A DNA stretch of 11,919 nt from Chthoniobacter sp. (GTDB taxonomy: Bacteria; Verrucomicrobiota; Verrucomicrobiia; Chthoniobacterales; Chthoniobacteraceae), in NCBI GenBank assembly GCA_025352865.1, contig JANXSB010000363.1, forward strand, positions 1-11,919. Reading direction: 5' to 3'. Within the stretch, counting starts at the first letter, position 1. Every line of letters begins with the position of its first letter. Shown here piece after piece: positions 1 to 5,884 of the stretch. The position numbers and the translations under genes are program-made. The notes below the pieces were generated by a model. That model ran no database searches and was not told where the DNA came from. It worked only from the letters and a program-made list of their open reading frames with translations.

Positions 1-791
1 GCGCCGAGGGGCTGACGGTCGGCGAGCTGCGCGCGAAATTCGAGGAGGTGCTGGGGGAGTATTACCGGCGTCCGCGCGTCATCATCACGCCGTCGGAATT
101 GCGGAGTAAGAAATATTTCGTCGTCGGCAAGGTCGTGAACAACGGCGCGTTTTCGATGGAGCGGCCGATCACGGTGATGGAGGCGATCTCTCGCGCGCAG
201 GGCATGGAGACGGGCATCGTGGAGGAAAAAACCGTGGAACTGGCCGACCTTGCGCATTCCTTTCTCGTGCGCAAAGGGCAGCGCGTGCCGGTGGATTTCG
301 AGCGGCTGTTCAACAAGGGCGACATGTCGCAGAACGTGGAGCTGGAGCCGGGCGACTATCTGCACATCGCGTCGTCAGCTTCGAACGATGTCTATGTGCT
401 CGGCGAAGTCATGCGGCCCGGCTTTCAAGGCTACATCCAGGACATGACCGTGCTCGGCGTGATCGCCGCGCGCGGCGGGTACAGCAAATCAGCGTACCGC
501 GAGCGTGTGCTGGTGGTGCGCGGGTCGCTCGGCAAGCCGCAGTTGTTCGTCGTGAATACGAACGACATGCTCAAGGGCCGCGCGAAAAACTTTCTGCTCC
601 AGCCGCGGGACATCGTGTTTGTGAATGCGCGTCCGTGGCTGGCCGCGGAGCAGGTCGTCGATCTGGCGATCACCACTTTTTTCCAAGGCGCGGCCAGCTC
701 GTGGGCGAACCGCAATCTGCCGGACGTGATCACCGCGCCATTCCTGCCGCAGACCAGCTCCGGGCGGGCGCGCGAGCAGAATCTGCGATGA
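1..791 (+). CDS. Wza-like polysaccharide export protein, 5'-truncated by window edge
   Basis: Outer-membrane polysaccharide export protein (Poly_export plus SLBB family), which would form the channel through which EPS leaves the cell. The reading frame is open from base 3, and the first visible residues (AEGLTVGELRAKFEEVL, then YYRRPRVIITP) are the end of a Poly_export domain, so the GTG at 48 is internal and the true start lies outside the window. Two SLBB-type blocks follow: KYFVVGKVVNNGAFSMERP and DVYVLGEVMRPGFQGY. The visible part is 262 residues. Aligned on the shared GDMSQN motif with the paralogue downstream, about 98 N-terminal residues (some 290 bp) appear to be missing. A C-terminal helix-like stretch (EQVVDLAITTFFQGAASSW) may be the membrane-spanning helix of Wza-type proteins; this is inferred. 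The stop overlaps the next gene's start in ATGA (788-791), so the two are probably translationally coupled. Confidence 0.9.
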   Translation, partial: AEGLTVGELRAKFEEVLGEYYRRPRVIITPSELRSKKYFVVGKVVNNGAFSMERPITVMEAISRAQGMETGIVEEKTVELADLAHSFLVRKGQRVPVDFERLFNKGDMSQNVELEPGDYLHIASSASNDVYVLGEVMRPGFQGYIQDMTVLGVIAARGGYSKSAYRERVLVVRGSLGKPQLFVVNTNDMLKGRAKNFLLQPRDIVFVNARPWLAAEQVVDLAITTFFQGAASSWANRNLPDVITAPFLPQTSSGRAREQNLR

Positions 792-1846
792 TCCGCGCGT
801 TGTTTTTTTCACTCGCGCTAGCGCTGCTCGCGGGCTGCGCGCCGATGGGGCCGAAGTTCACGCCGGGCGCGCATTCGGGGAAGGCGGTCGCGGGGGAATT
901 CAGCAAGGTGAAAACGTCCGGCGGCATCGCGGCGGAGTGGCTCAAGCCGTCGTCGGAGAAGTACCGACTCGGTCCGGGCGACCGGCTGGAAATCGAGATG
1001 CTGGAATTTCCCGAGGCGCATCAGCGCTGCCTCGTGCTGCCGGACGGGACGCTCTTTTTTCACACGGTGGCCGGTTTGAAAGTGAGCGGTATGACCGTGC
1101 CCGAGTTGAAGGCTGCGCTGGAAAAAGCGCTCGCCGCCGACTACCGCACGCCGCAGGTGGCGGTGATTTTGCGCGAGGCGACGAGCGAGCGCGTGTGGGT
1201 GCTTGGGCGGCTGAAGCGGCCCGGCGTTTATCCGCTCGATACGCCGACGACGGTCATCGAGGCGATTGCCAAAGCGGGCGGCGTGGCGTCGGCGCGGTCC
1301 TTCGGCATGACCGAGGATCTTGCGGACTTGCGGCACAGCTTTCTCATTCGCGGCGGGAATTTTGTGCCGATCGATTTCACGAAACTTTTCCGCGAGGGCG
1401 ACATGTCGCAGAACATCTACCTGCGCAATGGCGACTACATTTACCTGCCCTCCGCGCAGGCGCAGAAAGCCTACGTCCTCGGCGCGGTGAATCAGCCAAA
1501 GGCCGTGGATTTTGCCGCCGACATGACGCTCATCTCCGCGCTCGCCAGCGCGCAGGGGCTGGCGGCCAGCGCCTATCCGCAGCGCGTGGTGATCGTTCGT
1601 GAATCGCTGACCGCGCCGAAGGTGGCGGTCGTGAATTTCAACGACATCGTCTCCGGCAAGGCGAGCGACATCGTGCTCGAACCGCAGGACATCGTGTGGG
1701 TGCCGACGAGCCCCTTCGACCGGATCGACAAATATCTCGGCGAAGTCATCTCCAGCTTCGTGCGCACGGTGGCGGCGAATGAAGGCGCGCGCGCGGCGGT
1801 GCCGGGCGCGGCGACGGTGCAGCCGACGGTTGGGATCGGCAATTGA
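788..1846 (+). CDS. Wza-like polysaccharide export lipoprotein (Poly_export + SLBB)
   Basis: Second outer-membrane polysaccharide export protein, 352 residues. The open frame extends upstream to 635, but the ATG at 788 was chosen because it gives a lipoprotein signal peptide (hydrophobic residues 4-15, lipobox LAGC with Cys17) and overlaps the preceding stop by 4 bp. Domains: Poly_export at about 58-135 (KYRLGPGDRLEIEM, then YRTPQVAVIL), SLBB-type blocks at about 135-220 (VWVLGRLKRPGVYPL) and 228-305 (AYVLGAVNQPKAVDF), then a possible C-terminal membrane helix at 309-333. It is clearly a tandem paralogue of the upstream gene: DLRHSFLIR against DLAHSFLVR, GDMSQN in both, and a 19-base identical stretch (1396-1414 and 317-335). 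A Gly/Ala/Val-rich tail closes the protein. No Wzc-type co-polymerase, flippase or polymerase is visible in the window. The family is firm; how the two copies divide the work is unknown. Confidence 0.92.
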   Translation: MIRALFFSLALALLAGCAPMGPKFTPGAHSGKAVAGEFSKVKTSGGIAAEWLKPSSEKYRLGPGDRLEIEMLEFPEAHQRCLVLPDGTLFFHTVAGLKVSGMTVPELKAALEKALAADYRTPQVAVILREATSERVWVLGRLKRPGVYPLDTPTTVIEAIAKAGGVASARSFGMTEDLADLRHSFLIRGGNFVPIDFTKLFREGDMSQNIYLRNGDYIYLPSAQAQKAYVLGAVNQPKAVDFAADMTLISALASAQGLAASAYPQRVVIVRESLTAPKVAVVNFNDIVSGKASDIVLEPQDIVWVPTSPFDRIDKYLGEVISSFVRTVAANEGARAAVPGAATVQPTVGIGN

Positions 1847-1860
1847 GGCGGAGCGCGCGG

Positions 1861-2991
1861 CTAATTGTAAAAGCTCCACCAGCGCCGGTAGGCGGCGTGG
1901 ATTTCGTCGGCGGATGCGCTCGCGGGGAGCGCGAGCAGATGCGCGGTGGTGGGGGAGGGGAGTGAGTGGAGCTGCGCGATGAGGGAGCGCTGGAGCGGGG
2001 CGCGCGGGTAATCGAACCAGCCGCGCGGCGGGGTGCCGCGGCGGAGGCGATCGCGGAGATGGAGGAGAAAATTGCGCGCGGGCGGAAACTCGGGGAAGAG
2101 ACGGCCCGGCCACGCGGCGTAGTCGGCGGGAGTGCGAAAGGTGTGGCGCAGACGGATGGATTCGAGCCACAGAAATGTGTCGGTCCAGGTGGCGATGAGT
2201 TTGGTCTGACGCTCGCGGAGCGTTTCGGGCGCTGGGTTTTCGTGGCGCGGGTGGAATTTGAATTCGACGGCGGAGGCGTGCCAGTCCTTGAGCTGCGGCC
2301 AGTTTGGCGGGGTTTGCGCGAGCGGCTCCGCGAGCCGTTCGTGGCGCGTGCGGCAGGAGAAATGGTAGCGCCCGTTCAGCGCGAGGACGGCATCGGCGAG
2401 GGCGAGGCGGACTTTCGCGTGGTTGCGCTCGATGAAGGCGCTGTGCACTTCCGCGCCGGATTGGGCGAGCTGGCGCTGGCAGAAAAAGAGCCCGGTGCCG
2501 CGATTGAAAAGCAGCCGCGTCGCTTCGTGCGCGGGGATGAGCGTGGGATCGCGCAGGCGCGGCGGCAGCGCGGCGACGAGCGCGGCGTCGCCCCAGATGA
2601 GCCGGTGGGCGGCGAGCAGATCGTAATAAAACATCGAGGGCTCCGCGCCTTGTAGCGCGGCCAGCGTGAGGATTTTGAACTCCACTTCGATCTCGATTTC
2701 CGACTCGCCGCGATGCGCCTCCTCATGGCACCAGCGCCCGGCGTCGCTCGCGGCGGACGCGTCTTTCAGGACGAGGTAAAACTCGAGGTCGTTGTAGAGC
2801 CTGGCAGGCTCGGTGGCCGACGGCTGAAACACGCCGCCCTCACCCCGGCCATAACCGCCCGCAAGCAGAAGAAACGCGACCTTTTCGCAAAACGCCTGAC
2901 CGCCCAGCGCGCGACCCAGCGCAGCGAGATAGCGGTCGAGCTTTTCGTGCAGCTCGGGATGCCCACCGGGAAAATACCGCCCGGCCTCCAC
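1861..2991 (-). CDS. Pol-beta-type nucleotidyltransferase-fold protein, function unknown
   Basis: A 376-residue protein whose N-terminal part carries the Pol-beta nucleotidyltransferase signature: a hydrophobic strand and GGYGRGEGG (residues 45-53), then LYNDLEFYLVL (66-75), where D68 and E70 take the place of the usual DxD metal-binding pair. A further strand (IEIEVEFKIL, about 99-108) could supply the third carboxylate, and the segment FYYDLLAAHRLIWGD (121-135) resembles related nucleotidyltransferase-domain proteins I recall from polysaccharide loci. The substrate is unknown; such proteins may transfer nucleotides to small molecules or proteins, or be inactive. The rest (about 150-376) looks helical and Arg/Leu-rich, and I do not recognise it. 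The start is a GTG at 2989-2991, two bases after the STAS gene's stop, so both are probably on one transcript. The gene converges on the Wza-like gene with only 14 bp between them and no clear terminator. The fold is likely; the activity is not established. Confidence 0.75.
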   Translation of the reverse strand: MEAGRYFPGGHPELHEKLDRYLAALGRALGGQAFCEKVAFLLLAGGYGRGEGGVFQPSATEPARLYNDLEFYLVLKDASAASDAGRWCHEEAHRGESEIEIEVEFKILTLAALQGAEPSMFYYDLLAAHRLIWGDAALVAALPPRLRDPTLIPAHEATRLLFNRGTGLFFCQRQLAQSGAEVHSAFIERNHAKVRLALADAVLALNGRYHFSCRTRHERLAEPLAQTPPNWPQLKDWHASAVEFKFHPRHENPAPETLRERQTKLIATWTDTFLWLESIRLRHTFRTPADYAAWPGRLFPEFPPARNFLLHLRDRLRRGTPPRGWFDYPRAPLQRSLIAQLHSLPSPTTAHLLALPASASADEIHAAYRRWWSFYN

Positions 2992-2993
2992 GG

Positions 2994-3308
2994 TCAGCTT
3001 TGGATGTCAAAAATGCGGTGGAGCCGGAGCAACTCGATCACCGCCTGCACGGGCGGGCGCACATGGGTGAGCGTGACGCCGGGTTTTTCCGCGGGCAGCC
3101 GCTTATGCACGCTGAGCAGGGCACCGATGCCGGAGCTGTCCAAAAAGTCCACCGCGCTGAGATCGATGACCAGGCGCTCGACGGTCGGTTTCCAGACGGC
3201 GGCGCATTCGGCTTTGAAATCCGCGGCCGCGGCAGCGTCGAGCCGGGCCACTTTCACCCGCAGGTGCAGGGTTCCGTTGCTGAAGTTTTCTTCAAGGGTT
3301 TTGGGCAT
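2994..3308 (-). CDS. STAS-domain anti-sigma-factor antagonist-like protein
   Basis: Single STAS domain of 104 residues, the size of SpoIIAA/RsbV proteins. These cytoplasmic proteins bind an anti-sigma-type kinase when unphosphorylated and are released when it phosphorylates a conserved serine. That site is visible as VDFLDSSGIGALL, with D57-S58-S59-G60 matching the SpoIIAA motif; S58 is the predicted phosphoacceptor. The frame is open back to 3494, but the domain begins at MPKTLEENF, so I chose the ATG at 3306-3308. The longer form would run into the divergent GT4 gene. No strong ribosome binding site is visible, and a GTG two codons upstream is possible. It is followed after 2 bp by the nucleotidyltransferase-fold gene and is divergent from the operon encoding an RsbW-like kinase/PP2C fusion, its most likely partner. 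The family call is firm; the partner is inferred. Confidence 0.88.
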   Translation of the reverse strand: MPKTLEENFSNGTLHLRVKVARLDAAAAADFKAECAAVWKPTVERLVIDLSAVDFLDSSGIGALLSVHKRLPAEKPGVTLTHVRPPVQAVIELLRLHRIFDIQS

Positions 3309-3363
3309 GTGCACGCGATTTGCTGAATGAGCGGCATTACTCACAAATGCGAAACGCTCCGCA
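3309..3363. promoter_or_regulatory. Divergent promoter region between STAS gene and EPS operon
   Basis: These 55 bases separate the divergently transcribed STAS gene and the seven-gene + operon and are less GC-rich than their surroundings. Promoters for both directions should lie here or just inside the genes. On the + strand, TTGCTG (3320-3325) and ACAAAT (3343-3348) are 17 bp apart, but this is a poor match to the sigma-70 consensus and is only a suggestion. No convincing operator palindrome was seen. The layout would allow both units to be regulated together. Confidence 0.4.
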
Positions 3364-4554
3364 ATGAATATCTTGTTCGCCCATGAAACTCTCGGGAGTT
3401 TCGGCGGAGCCGAGAGCAATCTCCTGGCGACCGCCACGGAATTGCGTGCGCGCGGACATCGCGTAGGCCTGCTCACGCAGAAACGCTCGGGCAAGGGCGA
3501 GACTGCGTGGGAGGAGCTTTTCGGCGGGAATCTTTACTGGCTCATGGACGGCGTCGCGCGGGCCACGGCGGCATTCCGTCCGGACGTGCTCTACATGCAC
3601 AAATGGGAGGATCAGCCGAGCATCGAGGCGCTGCTGCGCGGCGACGGCCCGCTCGTGCGGATGGTGCATGACCACGACATCTACTGCCTGCGGAGCTACC
3701 GCTACAATCCGCTGACCCGCCAGCCCTGCACGCGTGCGGCGGGGCTGCATTGCGTGGTGCCGTGCCTCGCGCCGGTCAAACGCCGGCGCGGCGGCATCGT
3801 GCCGATTCGCTGGGTGGGATATTTTTCCAAGCAGCGCGAGATCGCGCTGAGCCGGCGCTTTGACCGCTGCATCGTGGCCACGGAATTCATGCGCGGCGAA
3901 CTGCGCGTGAATGGCTTCGACGAGCAGCGCATCGCGATCATTCCGCCCGTGCCGCCGCCGTCCGCGGAGCCGCTTCGCAGCAGCTTTTCCGAGCGAAATA
4001 TGGTGCTTTTTGCCGGCCAGATCATCCGGGGAAAAGGCGTGGACGTGCTCCTGCGGAGTCTCGCGAAAGTGCGCGGGCGTTTCGAGGCGGTCATCGTCGG
4101 CGAGGGGCATCACCGCGCGGCGTGCGAAAAGCTCAGCCGCAAGCTGGGGCTGGAGGAGCGGGTGAAGTTCACGGGCTTTCTGCCGCCGTCGGAACTCAAG
4201 GAATTCTACCGCGAAACTTCTGTCGTCGTGGTGCCGTCGGTGTGGCCCGAGCCGATGGGGCTCGTGGGGTTGGAGGCGATGCGCGCGGCGCTGCCGGTGG
4301 TGGCGTTCGATGCGGGCGGGATCAGCGCGTGGCTGCGCGACGGCGAGAATGGGTTCCTCGTGCCGCCCATGAATACAGTGCAGTTTGCACAGCGCCTCGA
4401 CGAGCTGCTGGCGGACAAAACTTTGGCGCGGACGATGGGCCAGCGTGGCTTGGAACTCGTAACGCGCGATTTCGATTTCGGGCGCTACATCGGCGCGCTG
4501 GAGGACTTGTTCGCGACGGTCGCGAGCGAGCGCCGCCGGTTGCACGCCGCATGA
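3364..4554 (+). CDS. Glycosyltransferase family 4 (GT-B fold)
   Basis: GT4-type retaining glycosyltransferase, 396 residues, a typical full length, expected to transfer a sugar from a nucleotide donor to the growing lipid-linked EPS unit at the cytoplasmic membrane face. The N-terminal Rossmann domain has the glycine-rich opening GSFGGAESNLLATATELRARG (11-31). The C-terminal domain has LFAGQIIRGKGVDVLL (215-230, with K224), VGEG (245-248) and the family's EX7E motif in PEPMGLVGLEAM, E296 and E304. Between them lies VHDHDIYC with a run of cysteines (C108, C122, C130, C134) resembling a Cys-containing insert of some GT4 enzymes; whether it binds metal is unknown. The ATG at 3364 matches the expected domain start. 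It is the first gene of the operon and its stop overlaps the next start in ATGA (4551-4554). Donor and acceptor cannot be predicted. Confidence 0.92.
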   Translation: MNILFAHETLGSFGGAESNLLATATELRARGHRVGLLTQKRSGKGETAWEELFGGNLYWLMDGVARATAAFRPDVLYMHKWEDQPSIEALLRGDGPLVRMVHDHDIYCLRSYRYNPLTRQPCTRAAGLHCVVPCLAPVKRRRGGIVPIRWVGYFSKQREIALSRRFDRCIVATEFMRGELRVNGFDEQRIAIIPPVPPPSAEPLRSSFSERNMVLFAGQIIRGKGVDVLLRSLAKVRGRFEAVIVGEGHHRAACEKLSRKLGLEERVKFTGFLPPSELKEFYRETSVVVVPSVWPEPMGLVGLEAMRAALPVVAFDAGGISAWLRDGENGFLVPPMNTVQFAQRLDELLADKTLARTMGQRGLELVTRDFDFGRYIGALEDLFATVASERRRLHAA

Positions 4555-5159
4555 AAACGCGCGCCTACGTCATCGCGATCGCCGGCGGGAGCGGCTCGGG
4601 CAAATCCTGGTTGGCGGCGCATCTCCAGAAAAAGCTCGGACGGCGCGCGACCATGCTCGCGCAGGACTGGTATTACAAAGACCGCACGGGCGTCGATCCG
4701 GCCGCGGAGCGGAAGCTGAATTTCGATCATCCGCGCGCCATCGAGCAGAAGCTTTTCATCCGGCATCTCGATGCGCTCCGCAGCGGGCAACCCGTCGCGC
4801 GTCCGCTCTACGACTACGCCACGCACCTCCGCAGCGCCGACACCCGGCCCGTGGAAGCCGCACCCATCGTCATCGTCGAAGGTCTCTTCCTGCTCCACGA
4901 CGCGCGGCTGGCGGAACGGTTCGACGATTCGATCTTCGTCGATGTGCCCGCGGACATCCGGCTCATCCGCCGCATCCGGCGCGATGCGGCGCAGCGGGCC
5001 ATCGATCTCGGCGAGACCCTGCGCCTTTACGAAACGTTCGTCCGCCCGATGCACGAACGTTTCATCCAGCCGTCCGCGGCGCGTGCGCGCAAGGTCTGGC
5101 ATCCGCTCGAGGAGCGCGGTTTTCCCCGGCAGCTTTGGCAGCAACTCAAAAACGTATGA
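4551..5159 (+). CDS. Uridine kinase-like P-loop kinase (Udk family)
   Basis: A 202-residue protein with the uridine kinase/phosphoribulokinase-type P-loop fold. Uridine kinases phosphorylate uridine or cytidine to UMP or CMP in pyrimidine salvage. Visible motifs in order: Walker A GGSGSGKS (12-19), QDWYYKD, LNFDHPRAI, RPLYDYATHLR, the strand IVIVEGLFLL, VDVPADIRLIRRIRRD in the lid region, and FVRPMHERFIQPS near the end. All are family hallmarks. The frame is open upstream to 4122, but the start is the ATG at 4551, which overlaps the GT4 stop in ATGA and places the P-loop close to the N-terminus. Its presence inside an EPS operon is unusual: it might feed the UDP-sugar pool or phosphorylate another nucleoside- or sugar-like substrate. 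The lid segment (QRAIDLGETLRLYE) departs somewhat from classical Udk, so the substrate is uncertain. It overlaps the next gene in ATGA (5156-5159). Confidence 0.87.
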   Translation: MKTRAYVIAIAGGSGSGKSWLAAHLQKKLGRRATMLAQDWYYKDRTGVDPAAERKLNFDHPRAIEQKLFIRHLDALRSGQPVARPLYDYATHLRSADTRPVEAAPIVIVEGLFLLHDARLAERFDDSIFVDVPADIRLIRRIRRDAAQRAIDLGETLRLYETFVRPMHERFIQPSAARARKVWHPLEERGFPRQLWQQLKNV

Positions 5160-5881
5160 TGGAATCCAACTCCCAAGACCTCGTCGCCTATTGGTCCAAA
5201 GCCGGAACGCGCCGCGGACGCGCGCTGCTCATGACTCGGCTGTGGCTGAAATCGGCGATCTGGCGCGGCGTGCTCGCCGGCTCGCTGCTGATCAAACACG
5301 GCCTCGACATCCTCGCCGGCACCGCCGGGCTGCTCGCGCTTTCGCCGCTGCTCCTCACGGTCATCGCGCTGATCAAGCTCGAAGACCGCGGGCCGATCTT
5401 TTTCCAGCAAAAGCGCGTGGGTCTGCGCGGGCGGCTTTTCGGCATGTGGAAATTCCGCTCAATGGTGATCAACGCCGACAAGCTGAAGGACACGCTGCTG
5501 GCGCAGAACGAGATGAAGGGCGGCGTGACTTTCAAAATGAAAAACGACCCGCGGATCACGCGCGTCGGCAAATATCTGCGCAAATTTTCCATCGATGAAA
5601 TGCCGCAGCTTTGGAACGTGCTCCACGGCGAGATGTCGCTCGTGGGCCCGCGTCCGCCGGTGCCGCGCGAGGTCCAGGAATACAGCGTGGAGGAGCGGCA
5701 GCGCCTGCTCGCGAAGCCCGGCCTGACCTGCTTCTGGCAGGTCGGCGGGCGCAGCGACATCGACTTCAACGGGCAGGTGCGGCTCGATGTGGAATACATC
5801 AAATCGCGCAGCCTGTGGCTCGACATCAAACTGCTTTTCAAGACCGTGCCTGCGGTGCTGCTCGGGAAGGGCGCCTACTGA
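5156..5881 (+). CDS. Polyprenyl-phosphate sugar-1-phosphate transferase (bacterial sugar transferase family)
   Basis: Initiating membrane enzyme of EPS synthesis: it transfers a sugar-1-phosphate from a nucleotide sugar to undecaprenyl phosphate. At 241 residues it is a short form, lacking the multi-helix N-terminal part of WcaJ-type proteins. One hydrophobic segment (about 51-73) is followed by GPIFFQQKRVG, the KFRSM motif (99-103), the acidic pair D147-E148 in SIDEMPQLWNVL, GEMSLVGPRPPVP (158-170) and KPGLTCFWQVGGRS (187-200). These are the signature blocks of PF02397, and D-E is the catalytic dyad known for the family. The start is the ATG at 5156, overlapping the uridine-kinase-like gene by 4 bp; a second in-frame ATG follows at 5159. 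The next gene starts 3 bp after the stop. The extended N-terminus (1-45), before the membrane segment, is not recognised. The sugar is unknown. Confidence 0.94.
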   Translation: MMESNSQDLVAYWSKAGTRRGRALLMTRLWLKSAIWRGVLAGSLLIKHGLDILAGTAGLLALSPLLLTVIALIKLEDRGPIFFQQKRVGLRGRLFGMWKFRSMVINADKLKDTLLAQNEMKGGVTFKMKNDPRITRVGKYLRKFSIDEMPQLWNVLHGEMSLVGPRPPVPREVQEYSVEERQRLLAKPGLTCFWQVGGRSDIDFNGQVRLDVEYIKSRSLWLDIKLLFKTVPAVLLGKGAY

Positions 5882-5884
5882 CGC

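Noticed and set aside
1847..1860. Possible terminator between the convergent Wza-like and nucleotidyltransferase-fold genes
   Set aside because: Only 14 bp, with no inverted repeat or T-tract that I could identify.
1861..1935. J-domain-like C-terminus (ASADEIHAAYRRWW) in the nucleotidyltransferase-fold protein
   Set aside because: It resembles the first helices of DnaJ, but there is no HPD motif and the protein ends a few residues later. Chance similarity is more likely.
818..2170. A 450-codon open frame on the - strand opposite the second Wza-like gene
   Set aside because: Low-complexity Arg/His/Ala translation with no recognisable motif. The opposite strand encodes a clear export lipoprotein, and its lower end overlaps the nucleotidyltransferase-fold gene in a different frame.
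3309..3494. Longer start for the STAS protein
   Set aside because: It would overlap the divergent GT4 coding region and adds residues unlike a STAS domain. The ATG at 3308 gives the usual single-domain length.
4122..4550. N-terminal extension of the uridine-kinase-like frame upstream of 4551
   Set aside because: This part is out of frame within the GT4 gene and is Gly/Arg/Ala-rich. The ATG at 4551 places the P-loop near the N-terminus, as usual for the family.
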